Source of the DNA: Pandoraea vervacti | GTDB lineage: Bacteria > Pseudomonadota > Gammaproteobacteria > Burkholderiales > Burkholderiaceae | DNA length: 64,000 nt | Direction: 5' to 3' | Assembly (NCBI RefSeq): GCF_000934605.2 | Contig: NZ_CP010897.2 | Location: 930,001-994,000 of the forward strand | Shown: positions 1 to 7,714 of the stretch, piece after piece | Position numbering within the stretch: the stretch's first letter is position 1 | Layout: every line of letters begins with the position of its first letter | Translations under genes and position numbers: made by a program | The notes under the pieces: model-generated | The model's input: only the letters and a program-made list of their open reading frames with translations | The model's database searches: none | What the model was told of the DNA's origin: nothing

Positions 1-771
1 TCGCTCGCGCCGCTGTTCGTGCTGTCGGTATTCGCCGGGTTTTCGATGTTCGGATTGCTCTTCTACGCGCCGCTTCTGTTGCAAGGCGGGTTCGGGCTTT
101 CACCGCGCGAGACCGGGCTGCTGATTACGCCGCTGGTGGTGTGTATCACCGTGGGCAGCATCGTGAATGGCCGTCTGATCACCCGCTTGCGCAAGCCGAA
201 CGTGATGCTCTATCTAGGCTTCTTGCTGCTCGCGCTGGCCTGCGCGGGCGTGATTACCACGCATCGCGGCACGCCGCACTGGCTGATCGCGTCGTACATG
301 TTCGTTGCCGGTCTCGGCCTGGGCTTCGTCATGCCGAATCTCACCGTCTTCGCGCAGGAAGTGGCCGGACGCGCGCACCTGGGCATTGCCACCGCGCTCA
401 TGCAGTCGCTGCGCATGATCGGCGGCATGCTCGGCACCGCCATCGTCGGCACGCTCGTGAATCACAGCTACACGGGGCGTGTCACGGACGCCCTCGCGGC
501 GAATGAAGGCGCCCGCTGGACGTCGCAACTCTCCGATCCGCAGATGCTTGTGAACGTTCAGGCCCAGAACGATTTTCTGATGACGCTCGCGCATATGGGA
601 CAGAACGGCGCGCTCTTCATCGAGGCGGCGCGCTCGTCGCTGGTCGCCGCGATTCACAATGGGCAGATGGTGTCGCTTGCGGCGGCGCTCGCCGGCTTGT
701 GGTTCGTCAGACGCGTACCGCTCATTCGGCTGACGCGTGGCGTGAAGCCGCAACCGCCGGCAGGGGAGTGA
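1..771 (+). CDS. MFS multidrug exporter, DHA2 (EmrB/QacA-like), 5'-truncated
   Basis: This is the C-terminal part of a proton-driven major facilitator superfamily exporter of the inner membrane. The reading frame is open from base 1, so the start lies outside the window and about 256 residues are visible. They form five or six hydrophobic helices typical of the second half of a 14-helix DHA2 permease (for example FAGFSMFGLLFYAPLLL and GLLITPLVVCITVGSIVNG), then a short polar tail. A MarR-family regulator starts 5 bases after the stop, the usual arrangement for an exporter with its own repressor. The substrate cannot be read from the sequence. Confidence 0.85.
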   Translation, partial: SLAPLFVLSVFAGFSMFGLLFYAPLLLQGGFGLSPRETGLLITPLVVCITVGSIVNGRLITRLRKPNVMLYLGFLLLALACAGVITTHRGTPHWLIASYMFVAGLGLGFVMPNLTVFAQEVAGRAHLGIATALMQSLRMIGGMLGTAIVGTLVNHSYTGRVTDALAANEGARWTSQLSDPQMLVNVQAQNDFLMTLAHMGQNGALFIEAARSSLVAAIHNGQMVSLAAALAGLWFVRRVPLIRLTRGVKPQPPAGE

Positions 772-775
772 GACG

Positions 776-1342
776 ATGTCCACACCGCTCAAACGTAACG
801 TCATCCAGCAACTCAGCCTGACGTATCGCGCGATGATGCTCGCCTTCGATGCGCAGGTCGGACACCCGCTGCCACGCTGGCGGATCATTCTCGCGCTCGC
901 CGAGCGCGGCACGTGTTCGCAGAAGTTTCTCGCCGAGCATTGCCGACTCGATCCGGCCTCGCTCACGCGTCAGTTGCAATCGATGGAAGCCCTCGGCTGG
1001 CTCACGCGCGCGACCGACCCCAACGATAACCGTCTGACGAACGTCACGTTGACCGAGGCCGGCATGGCCGTGCACGACGAGGCGACGCCGCGCCGTCAGG
1101 CGTTTTTCGACGAGACGCTCGAAGGCATGACCCCCGACGAAATCGCCACGCTGGAGAGCGCGCTGACGCATCTGGAAGCGCAATTCAAGTCGGTGGCCTC
1201 CAGGGCGAAGGCTGGGGCGTCTCAGGCGGCCGAAGGGAAGACCGCCGGCGGTGACGGCGCCGATGGCGCACCCGCACCTGCACCTGCGCCCACATCCACA
1301 CCTACGCCAGCGCGCAAACGCACACCGCGAAATCCGGCGTAG
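776..1342 (+). CDS. MarR family transcriptional regulator
   Basis: A 188-residue winged-helix repressor, probably controlling the exporter encoded just upstream. The MarR fold covers roughly residues 8-145. It includes the recognition-helix region LDPASLTRQLQSMEALGWL and the wing TDPNDNRLTNVTLTEAG. The last 45 residues are an unusual low-complexity Ala/Pro/Thr tail (APAPAPAPTSTPTPA) that ends basic, and it lies outside the conserved domain. The gene follows the exporter stop by 4 bases, so the two are likely cotranscribed. MarR proteins are typically released from DNA by small aromatic ligands; the ligand here is unknown. Confidence 0.9.
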   Translation: MSTPLKRNVIQQLSLTYRAMMLAFDAQVGHPLPRWRIILALAERGTCSQKFLAEHCRLDPASLTRQLQSMEALGWLTRATDPNDNRLTNVTLTEAGMAVHDEATPRRQAFFDETLEGMTPDEIATLESALTHLEAQFKSVASRAKAGASQAAEGKTAGGDGADGAPAPAPAPTSTPTPARKRTPRNPA

Positions 1343-1349
1343 TCTTGCG

Positions 1350-2621
1350 TCAGAAGAACGTCTGTACGATCTCGACGACGTTGTAATCGCCATCGACGAC
1401 CGGCAAATGACGCCACTTGTCGAACGTGAGGCACGGATGCGAAATGTCGAACGCGATCATGTCGCCCACGCGAATGTCGTCGCCCGGCGCGATGCGCAGG
1501 TACGCATGCTGATCCATCATGCCGGTGACTTCCCAGTGCTCGGGTGTTGGCGTCGGGTGTTGGCTCTGACCGGGACGAAACTGCTGCGCCGGCGCCGGCA
1601 TGCCTGCATCGAACGCCGCATCGCGCTTGCCCAGCGCAATGATCGCGCGCTCCGGTTCCGGGATCGACTGCACGTAAGCCCACAATTGCAGCGCGGGCTG
1701 GAGTTGCGAGCGCATCTGCTTCGCGATCGGATTGCGCGTGGCGATCTGCGCCTGTGCGGCCTTGTAGATGCCCACGTCGTGCGTCAGGTAGCACCCCGGG
1801 CGTAGCACGACATCGAGCGGTGCGCCCACCTCCTTGTGCGCGAATTCGTCGGCAACGACGTCGTACCATGCCGATCCCGCCCCCGAGAGCACGGCCGGGG
1901 AGCGCTCGATGCGCCCCGCTGCGATCAGCTCACGTGTCATGCTCACCGCGCGTTGCAGAAACGCACGGATGTCGGCTTCGGTGCTGAGCACGCCCTCATA
2001 GACTTCCACGCCGGCCAGCTTGACGGCGTCCTGATATTGCGAGAGCGCATCGAGCACTGCTTGCTGTTGCGCCGCGTCGCGCACACCGGTGCGCCCGCCC
2101 GTCACGCCCAACTCGATGAGCACCTGGATCGTCTGGCCGCGTGCGCGGAAGAACTCGCCCAGATGTGCGACGGCGGCGGCGGAGTCCACCAGACAGAAGA
2201 ACTCGAAACCGGGGTCCTTGAGCAAGTCGGCGATCATCGCCATGTTGCGCTTGCCGACGAGTTGGTTCGCCATGAGCACGCGTCGTACGCCATGGTGATA
2301 CGCGGCGAAGGTCTGCTGCGCCGTGGCGAGCGTAATGCCCCACGCGCCGCCGTCGAGCTGACGGCGGAACAGCTTCGGGGCCATCGTCGTCTTGCCGTGC
2401 GGGGCGAGTTTCACGCCGTACTCGTGCACGAAGCGCTGCATCCACGCCAGGTTGTGACGGATCTTGTCCTCATACAGCACGGCCGTGGGCAAGCTAAGGT
2501 CTTCGTTGAGCAGGTTCCAGCCCAGACCCGTTGTCGCGGACGGCGCGAGCGGGGCCTCCAGCGCGCCCAGACCCTTGTTGAGGGTATCGATCATGCCATG
2601 CTGATAGTTTGTATCACTCAT
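1350..2621 (-). CDS. PLP-dependent amino acid deaminase (D-serine dehydratase-like, DSD1 family)
   Basis: A 423-residue fold-type III PLP enzyme that deaminates amino acids, by family D-serine or D-threonine, to 2-oxo acids and ammonia. The PLP lysine lies in LAPHGKTTMAPKLF (about residue 60). The C-terminal beta-barrel keeps the DISHPCLTFDKW segment, whose His and Cys are zinc ligands in eukaryotic D-serine dehydratase. I chose the ATG at 2621 over the longer frame because a GGAGGA Shine-Dalgarno sits just upstream. The gene is divergent from an RpiR regulator, an N-acyl-D-amino-acid deacylase and a RidA protein, which together make a D-amino-acid catabolic set. Exact substrate is inferred. 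Confidence 0.88.
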   Translation of the reverse strand: MSDTNYQHGMIDTLNKGLGALEAPLAPSATTGLGWNLLNEDLSLPTAVLYEDKIRHNLAWMQRFVHEYGVKLAPHGKTTMAPKLFRRQLDGGAWGITLATAQQTFAAYHHGVRRVLMANQLVGKRNMAMIADLLKDPGFEFFCLVDSAAAVAHLGEFFRARGQTIQVLIELGVTGGRTGVRDAAQQQAVLDALSQYQDAVKLAGVEVYEGVLSTEADIRAFLQRAVSMTRELIAAGRIERSPAVLSGAGSAWYDVVADEFAHKEVGAPLDVVLRPGCYLTHDVGIYKAAQAQIATRNPIAKQMRSQLQPALQLWAYVQSIPEPERAIIALGKRDAAFDAGMPAPAQQFRPGQSQHPTPTPEHWEVTGMMDQHAYLRIAPGDDIRVGDMIAFDISHPCLTFDKWRHLPVVDGDYNVVEIVQTFF

Positions 2622-2701
2622 TGGGAATCCTCCAAGGTTCAGTGCGCCGACAACTGCCAGATGACGCCTATAATAACGTTTAATTACCAGCATTTGACAG
2701 A

Positions 2702-2720
2702 TTTGTTATAAAGTAACAAA
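2702..2720. promoter_or_regulatory. Candidate RpiR operator (inverted repeat in divergent promoter)
   Basis: A perfect inverted repeat TTTGTTA-N5-TAACAAA lies in the 148-bp gap between the divergent deaminase and RpiR regulator genes. A TTGACA hexamer at 2694-2699 sits at its left edge, so a protein bound here would cover one promoter. Position and symmetry fit an operator for the adjacent RpiR protein. Binding is inferred. Confidence 0.55.
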
Positions 2721-2784
2721 AATCGTCGAAAGACTTCCAGAAATCGCTTAATCGGCGCATCGTGACGCCGTGCAGACCGGAGAT

Positions 2785-3666
2785 ATGGCCGAGACCTTCG
2801 ATATCGTGACGCGCGTTGCCGAACGCAGCGACGTGCTCAGTCAGGCAGAACGCAAAGTCGCTCAGGTGGTGCTGGAGGACGTTGCGGGGGCGGCGGCGGC
2901 GTCGATCAACGTGCTTGCCGAGCGTGCCGGTGTGAGTGAAGCCAGCGTAACGCGCTTTGCCAAGGCGATGGGCTGCCGCGACGTGCGCGACCTCAAGCTG
3001 CGACTGGCGCAGGCGGCCGTCGTGGGGCAGCGGTTCCTTGGCGCGAGTGCCGCCAACGCACAGGACGGCGCGGTCGAATCCATCGACCGGATCGCCGACG
3101 ATATCCAGACGACGCTGCAAGTGCATCGCGGTCTCATCAAGCCGGAGACGGTGCGACGCGCGGCCACACGTTTGCTCTCGGCGCGCATGATCTATGCGTT
3201 CGGTATGGGCGGCGGCTCATCGCTCATGGCGGATGAAGCGCGTTACCGGCTCGTGCGTCTGGGGCGACCCGTGGCGAGCTATCAGGACGCCGTGCTCGCC
3301 CGCATGGTGGCCGGGACCCTGGGGCGCGACGATGTCGTCATCGCCTTCTCGGTGAGCGGTCATACCCCGGAACTGGTGTCCGCGTGCGAAATCGCCCGGG
3401 AATACGGCGCACAGGTGGTGGCCGTCACGGCCACGGGCTCGCCGCTCGCCGCGCTGGCGGACGACGTGTTGCCGATCCGCGCGCTGGAAACGGATTTCAT
3501 TTTCAAACCGTCGTCGTCGCGCTACGCGATGCTGCTTGCGATGGACGTGCTGGCTACAGAGCTGGCACTGCTCGCCAAGCCGCAGAGTCAGGCGCTATTG
3601 CGACGGATCAAATACGTGCTCGACACGCATCGGGGCGGCGGCGATCGTCAGCCTCTGGGAGACTGA
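2785..3666 (+). CDS. MurR/RpiR family transcriptional regulator (HTH + SIS)
   Basis: A regulator of about 293 residues. The N-terminal RpiR helix-turn-helix (roughly residues 1-75) contains ERAGVSEASVTRFAKAMGC. The C-terminal SIS phosphosugar-type isomerase domain (about 120-260) contains YAFGMGGGSSLMADEARYRL and IAFSVSGHTPELV. RpiR proteins usually sense a pathway metabolite through the SIS domain; in D-amino-acid deacylase loci the ligand is presumably a pathway amino acid. A GTG at 2770, five codons upstream in frame, is an alternative start. The deacylase gene begins 2 bases after the stop, so they form an operon. The 7-bp inverted repeat at 2702-2720 is its likely binding site. Confidence 0.88.
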   Translation: MAETFDIVTRVAERSDVLSQAERKVAQVVLEDVAGAAAASINVLAERAGVSEASVTRFAKAMGCRDVRDLKLRLAQAAVVGQRFLGASAANAQDGAVESIDRIADDIQTTLQVHRGLIKPETVRRAATRLLSARMIYAFGMGGGSSLMADEARYRLVRLGRPVASYQDAVLARMVAGTLGRDDVVIAFSVSGHTPELVSACEIAREYGAQVVAVTATGSPLAALADDVLPIRALETDFIFKPSSSRYAMLLAMDVLATELALLAKPQSQALLRRIKYVLDTHRGGGDRQPLGD

Positions 3667-3667
3667 C

Positions 3668-5176
3668 ATGACTGACCGCCTCGAACATCGCACGGTCGAT
3701 ACACTGGATAGCCTGGATACGCTGATTACCAACGTTCGTCTGGCGGACGGCTCGGGCGCGCCCATGACGGACGAACGTTTCGACGTCGCCCTGCTCGATG
3801 GCCGGATCCACACGGTCGCGCCAGCGGGGACGCTGTCCGGCCGGCACGCGACGCAACACATCGATGGGGAGGGCAATGTGCTGAGCCCCGGTTTCATCGA
3901 CGTGCATACGCATGACGACACCAACGTCGTTCGCGCGCCGGAGATGACGCCGAAACTCTCGCAGGGGGTGACGACGGTCGTCGTCGGCAACTGCGGCATC
4001 AGCGCGTCGCCGGTCACGCTCAAGGGCGACCCGCCCGACCCGATGAATCTGCTCGGTGAGGCCGGCGCGTTTCAGTATCCGACCTTCAAGGCTTATGTCG
4101 ATGCGCTCGAAAAAGCGCAGCCCGCCATCAATGTCGCGGCGCTCATTGGCCACACGGCTTTGCGCAACAACCATATGGACCGCCTCGACCGTGCCGCGAC
4201 CGAAGCGGAAATCGAAGGCATGCGCGCCCAGTTGCGCGAGGCGTTGTCGCACGGTGCGCTGGGATTGTCGACGGGGCTTGCCTATGCCAATGCGAACGCC
4301 GCGCCGACCGAGGAAGTGCTGGCGCTGGCCGAACCGCTCGCAGAAGCCGGCGGTTTGTACGCGACGCACCTGCGAACCGAGTTTGCCGAGATTCTCGAAG
4401 CGCTCGACGAAGCCTTCCGCATCGGTCGCCACGCGCGCGTGCCGGTGGTCGTCTCGCATCTGAAATGCGCGGGCGTCGACAACTGGGGGCGCAGCACCGA
4501 AATTCTGGAGGCGCTCGACAAGGCGCAGCGCTTCCAGCCGGTCGGTTGCGACTGCTATCCGTACACGGCAAGTTCGTCGACGCTCGACCTCAAGCAGGTC
4601 ACCGACGACTTCGACATTCTCGTGACATGGTCGCAGCCACATCCCGAGCAGGGCGGCAAGCTGCTCGCGGCCATCGCGGCCGACTGGGGCGTGGACCTGA
4701 TGGAAGCGGCGAAGCGTCTGCAACCGGCGGGGGCCGTGTATCACTGCATGGAAGAAGATGACGTACGACGCATCTTGCGTCACCCGGCAACGGTCGTCGG
4801 CTCCGACGGTCTGCCCAACGACCCGCTGCCGCATCCGCGTTTGTGGGGCGCCTTCCCGCGCGTGCTGGGTCGCTACAGCCGCGAGCAGGGACTGTTCCCG
4901 CTCGCGCAGGCCGTGCACAAGATGACGGGGCTGTCGGCAGAGCGCTTCGGTCTGAGCGAACGGGGCTTTGTCCGGGAGGGTTACTGGGCCGATCTGGTGC
5001 TGTTCGATCCGGCCACCGTGGCCGACGCCGCGACCTTTACCGATCCCATGCAACCCGCCTACGGTATTTCGGCGGTGTGGGTCAACGGCGTGCTGTCGTG
5101 GCAGAACCGCGCACCCACGCAGAATGCGCGCGCCGGACGCTTCGTGCGTCGCGGCACGCCCCAGCCGGCGCTTTGA
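3668..5176 (+). CDS. N-acyl-D-amino-acid deacylase (D-aminoacylase)
   Basis: A 502-residue zinc amidohydrolase that cleaves N-acyl-D-amino acids to the free D-amino acid and a carboxylate. Hallmarks in order: FIDVHTHDDTNVV (metal-binding HxH near residue 75), VVVGNCGISASP (metal-bridging Cys region), VVSHLKCAG (metal His) and GSDGLPNDPLPHPRLWG (catalytic Asp). The short N- and C-terminal beta-sandwich segments of the family are present. The ATG at 3668 starts 1 base after the regulator stop; the longer open frame upstream lies inside the regulator. Product D-amino acids could be deaminated by the divergent PLP enzyme. Confidence 0.93.
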   Translation: MTDRLEHRTVDTLDSLDTLITNVRLADGSGAPMTDERFDVALLDGRIHTVAPAGTLSGRHATQHIDGEGNVLSPGFIDVHTHDDTNVVRAPEMTPKLSQGVTTVVVGNCGISASPVTLKGDPPDPMNLLGEAGAFQYPTFKAYVDALEKAQPAINVAALIGHTALRNNHMDRLDRAATEAEIEGMRAQLREALSHGALGLSTGLAYANANAAPTEEVLALAEPLAEAGGLYATHLRTEFAEILEALDEAFRIGRHARVPVVVSHLKCAGVDNWGRSTEILEALDKAQRFQPVGCDCYPYTASSSTLDLKQVTDDFDILVTWSQPHPEQGGKLLAAIAADWGVDLMEAAKRLQPAGAVYHCMEEDDVRRILRHPATVVGSDGLPNDPLPHPRLWGAFPRVLGRYSREQGLFPLAQAVHKMTGLSAERFGLSERGFVREGYWADLVLFDPATVADAATFTDPMQPAYGISAVWVNGVLSWQNRAPTQNARAGRFVRRGTPQPAL

Positions 5177-5227
5177 GCAGGCGCGCTGCGCCGGTGTGTT
5201 GACAACGATTCGTTCAAAGGAGTGATG

Positions 5228-5620
5228 ATGAGCATCAAACGATATGGCGTGGAAGGCGGGCAGGGCACGGGCGGCCAGCGCATGCCCTTCGCACGCGCAA
5301 CCGAGGCCGACGGCTTCCTGTTCGTGTCGGGCCAGACCCCGATGAAAGATGGCGAAGTGATCGACGGGGGCATCGTCGCCCAGTCGCATCAGGCCATTCA
5401 GAACATGATTGCGATCCTGACGGAAGCCGGTTACGGCACCGAGCACGTTATGCGCATCGGCGTGTGGCTCGACGACCCGCGCGACTTCGCGTCGTTCAAC
5501 AAGGTGTTCAAGGAGTACTTCGGCGATCATCCCCCCGCACGTGCCTGCGTCGTATCGAGCATGGTCATCGACTGCAAGGTCGAAGTGGATTGCGTTGCCT
5601 ACAAGAAGCCTGCGGCATAA
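5228..5620 (+). CDS. RidA family enamine/imine deaminase
   Basis: A 130-residue Rid/YjgF/YER057c/UK114 protein. Family members hydrolyse reactive enamine/imine intermediates released by PLP dehydratases, preventing 2-aminoacrylate damage. Recognisable parts are LFVSGQTPM near the N-terminus and the HPPARACVVSSM segment carrying the conserved Arg. Three in-frame starts overlap (GTG 5222, ATG 5225, ATG 5228). The AAAGGAG at 5216-5222 favours 5228. It is the third gene of the RpiR-deacylase operon, which suits detoxification of the intermediate made by the divergent deaminase. A strong terminator follows. Confidence 0.88.
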   Translation: MSIKRYGVEGGQGTGGQRMPFARATEADGFLFVSGQTPMKDGEVIDGGIVAQSHQAIQNMIAILTEAGYGTEHVMRIGVWLDDPRDFASFNKVFKEYFGDHPPARACVVSSMVIDCKVEVDCVAYKKPAA

Positions 5621-5655
5621 GTCGCGAGCCGGAAGGCAAAGGGCACATGAAGAAG

Positions 5656-5680
5656 CCGACGGTCACCGTCGGTTTTTTTT
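5656..5680 (+). terminator. Rho-independent terminator after ridA
   Basis: CCGACGG and CCGTCGG form a 7-bp stem around a 3-base loop, followed directly by eight T residues. It closes the RpiR-deacylase-RidA operon. Confidence 0.85.
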
Positions 5681-5836
5681 CGACGTGCGCTCGTTGCGTC
5701 GTGTTCTCGTGTTGACCGATACGTACGTCACCGTTTCGCAAAGTTCACGGTTTACCTTCGATGGCGCGACCGTCTGGCCTCGCGCAATCTTCAGCTTCCC
5801 AATGTGACGATGTGAATGGCCAAATGGAGGCAGAGG

Positions 5837-6340
5837 ATGAGGCAAGGACCTATCGACGGCGCGGGACCGAGTGCGCCGGTGTACCGGGCGGCAGTCGAGT
5901 CTGCGGAAGATGCGCGTATCACGATCGATTTCCCCGCGACACCGGACGACGTTCGTCTGCGCTCGCAGACCATGAGCCGCCTGTCTCAGGCGGGTTGCGT
6001 GACGGGCCTCACGGGGCTGGCCGTCACCATCCTCGGCATGGTGGGGCTGGCCGGGGGCGCGTATCTCTGTCTGGACGCCGCCGCAGAGGTCGACGACACC
6101 GAGACCGCCGAACACAACCGCTGGGTCGGCTTCGGTCTGGGCGGTGGCATGGGGACGTTGTCGGCGCTCGCGGTGACGTTCGGTCTCGGTCAAGTGTGCC
6201 TTTGCCTGAAGGCACGGCGCGAGGCAGAGCAGGAAATGGGGACGATAAGCACACGGGTTCACTTCACCGCGCCGAGACAAGGCGTGCTTCACGAGCGCCG
6301 TCAGGAGAGACGCGATGAGAGCCGCTATGAGCGTCGTTAA
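5837..6340 (+). CDS. Hypothetical small two-helix membrane protein
   Basis: I do not recognise this 167-residue protein. It has a polar N-terminus (1-54), two Gly-rich hydrophobic segments at about 55-79 and 97-124 joined by an acidic loop, and a strongly basic tail rich in RRQERR-type residues. The start at 5837 has GGAGG six bases upstream and is preferred over the ATG at 5816. It overlaps the next gene, an SycD/LcrH-like chaperone, by 26 bp, so the two are translationally coupled. That suggests it may be a chaperone client or a membrane-inserted secreted protein. No secretion-system genes are visible nearby. Confidence 0.6.
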   Translation: MRQGPIDGAGPSAPVYRAAVESAEDARITIDFPATPDDVRLRSQTMSRLSQAGCVTGLTGLAVTILGMVGLAGGAYLCLDAAAEVDDTETAEHNRWVGFGLGGGMGTLSALAVTFGLGQVCLCLKARREAEQEMGTISTRVHFTAPRQGVLHERRQERRDESRYERR

Positions 6341-6848
6341 GATGATGCCAGGTCCGGTGCCGTCATCCGCGTTCGTGGCCAGGGAGATCGAAGCGGCCCT
6401 CAGGTTGCTCGACGATGCCGGGAAGCAGCGCGAGGCGCTGGGGATGCCAGTGCCGGGGGCGTGGGATGCCAGCCAGTGCGACGCCGTCTATCGCTGCGGC
6501 TACGGGGCGTTCGAGCGGGGCGACTTTGCGCAGGCCATCGAGTGCTTTGCGCCGTTGCTCTCGGCCTGCCCGCTGGTCGCCGACTACGCGGTCGCGCTGG
6601 CGTTGTCGATGCAGCGTCATGGCGCGCCGAAGGCGGCGCTACCGCTTTTCATGGCGGCGGCGCTCATGGACGAGCAGGCGCCCGGGCCGATGTACCGGGT
6701 CGGCGAATGTCTCGTCGAACTGCGGCAATTCGATGCGGCAGGTCGCGCGATGAAGGAAACGCTGCACCGTTGCGCCGCGCAGCCGAAGTACGCGAACGTC
6801 AGGAACGCCGCGCTGCGCATGATGGCGCGGGTAGGTTACCTCGTCTGA
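6315..6848 (+). CDS. SycD/LcrH-like TPR chaperone (type III secretion class II chaperone-like)
   Basis: A 177-residue tetratricopeptide protein resembling class II type III secretion chaperones (SycD, LcrH, SicA), which hold hydrophobic translocators in the cytoplasm. Three TPR-like helix pairs cover about residues 57-150: YRCGYGAFERGDFAQAIECF, then YAVALALSMQRHGAPKAALP, then YRVGECLVELRQFDAAGRAM. The SycD-like pattern of alternating Gly/Ala and Asp/Pro between repeats (MDEQAPGPMYRVGECL) is visible. The start follows AGGAGAG. It overlaps the upstream membrane protein gene. No translocon, needle or ATPase genes are in the window, so this is an orphan; a generic TPR protein is the alternative. 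Confidence 0.72.
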   Translation: MRAAMSVVKMMPGPVPSSAFVAREIEAALRLLDDAGKQREALGMPVPGAWDASQCDAVYRCGYGAFERGDFAQAIECFAPLLSACPLVADYAVALALSMQRHGAPKAALPLFMAAALMDEQAPGPMYRVGECLVELRQFDAAGRAMKETLHRCAAQPKYANVRNAALRMMARVGYLV

Positions 6849-6855
6849 CGGCGCC

Positions 6856-6885
6856 GACGGGTCCGGGCGACCCGTCGTCTTCCCT
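6856..6885 (+). terminator. Hairpin between convergent genes (probable terminator)
   Basis: A perfect 8-bp stem GACGGGTC / GACCCGTC around a 5-base loop is followed by a CT-rich stretch ending in TTTT. It lies between the convergent chaperone gene and queF and probably ends the plus-strand transcript; the T-tract is imperfect. Confidence 0.6.
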
Positions 6886-6886
6886 T

Positions 6887-7714
6887 TTACTGACGCGCGG
6901 TACGCGCATTGTCCGGCATCGGCAACGTGAAGTTGGTGCGAAACGGATTGATGTCGAGACCGCCGCGTCGCGTGTAGCGCGCATACACGGCCAGTTGGCT
7001 CGGTTTGCACTGACGCAGAATGTCCATGAAGATGCCCTCCACGCATTGCTCGTGGAAGCCGGTGTGACGGCGGTACGAAATCACGTACTTGAGCAGGCCT
7101 TCCTGATCGATCGGCGGGCCGACGTAGCGAATCTGCAAGCTGCCCCAGTCGGGCTGGCCGGTGACCGGACAGTTCGACTTCAGCAGATTGGACACGAGTG
7201 TCTCGTCCACGTGCGGCTCGTCGAACGCGGCAGTGAGCAGCGAAGCGTCCGGCACGTAGATGTCAGTGTCCACGTCCAGCCGGTCAACGAGCAGACCGTC
7301 GAGTTCGTCAAGCGCAAGCTTGCCGAAGCCGCTCGGATCGGTGAGCCGGACCTGTACGGGGGCGCTGGCGGCTTCCGACAGGTCCTGCTGAATGAGCGCG
7401 CGCGCGGCATCCAGATTGGCGAGCTTCGTTTGTGCGAACGAGCCGAGGTACAGCTTGAACGACTTGGACTCGATGATGAAAGGCGAGTCTGCCGGCACGA
7501 TGGCCGTCAGGAGCGCGATCTGCGGTTTGCCCTTTTCATTGAGCCACGAGAGTTCGTAGCCGTTCCAGATGTCGGCGCCGAAGAACGGCAGCGTGTCCGG
7601 CACGCCGATCTCCGCTCGCGCGGGGGCACGGGCAATCGGGAAGAGTTGCGAGGGGTCGTAATGCTCGGTGTAGGCAACTTCCTTGCCGAGCGTGGATTGT
7701 TCAGGCGTGGTCAT
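6887..7714 (-). CDS. queF: NADPH-dependent 7-cyano-7-deazaguanine reductase
   Basis: QueF reduces preQ0 to preQ1 in queuosine tRNA modification. The 275-residue length and two tandem tunnelling-fold halves match the long (type II, E. coli-like) form. The substrate-binding E(S/L)KSFK segment is IIESKSFKLYLGSF. The catalytic Cys is in LKSNCPVTGQPDWGS, and the C-terminal half contains FHEQCVEGIF. I use the ATG at 7714 because homologues begin near this point; a GTG lies 5 codons upstream. The start overlaps the end of the 5'-nucleotidase gene by 14 bp, so the pair is probably cotranscribed. Confidence 0.95.
   Translation of the reverse strand: MTTPEQSTLGKEVAYTEHYDPSQLFPIARAPARAEIGVPDTLPFFGADIWNGYELSWLNEKGKPQIALLTAIVPADSPFIIESKSFKLYLGSFAQTKLANLDAARALIQQDLSEAASAPVQVRLTDPSGFGKLALDELDGLLVDRLDVDTDIYVPDASLLTAAFDEPHVDETLVSNLLKSNCPVTGQPDWGSLQIRYVGPPIDQEGLLKYVISYRRHTGFHEQCVEGIFMDILRQCKPSQLAVYARYTRRGGLDINPFRTNFTLPMPDNARTARQ

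Noticed and set aside
5735..5760. Possible HrpII-type box (TTCG pair) before the membrane protein / SycD-like chaperone pair.
   Set aside because: The two TTCG elements are separated by 18 bases, not the 16 required for the Ralstonia/Burkholderia HrpB-type box, and no correctly spaced -10 follows. A chance match cannot be excluded.
5663..6292. A 209-codon minus-strand frame covering the hypothetical membrane protein gene.
   Set aside because: The plus-strand frame has GGAGG at the right distance, two plausible helices and overlap with a TPR chaperone gene, while the minus-strand frame reads as a low-complexity Arg/Thr/Pro string.
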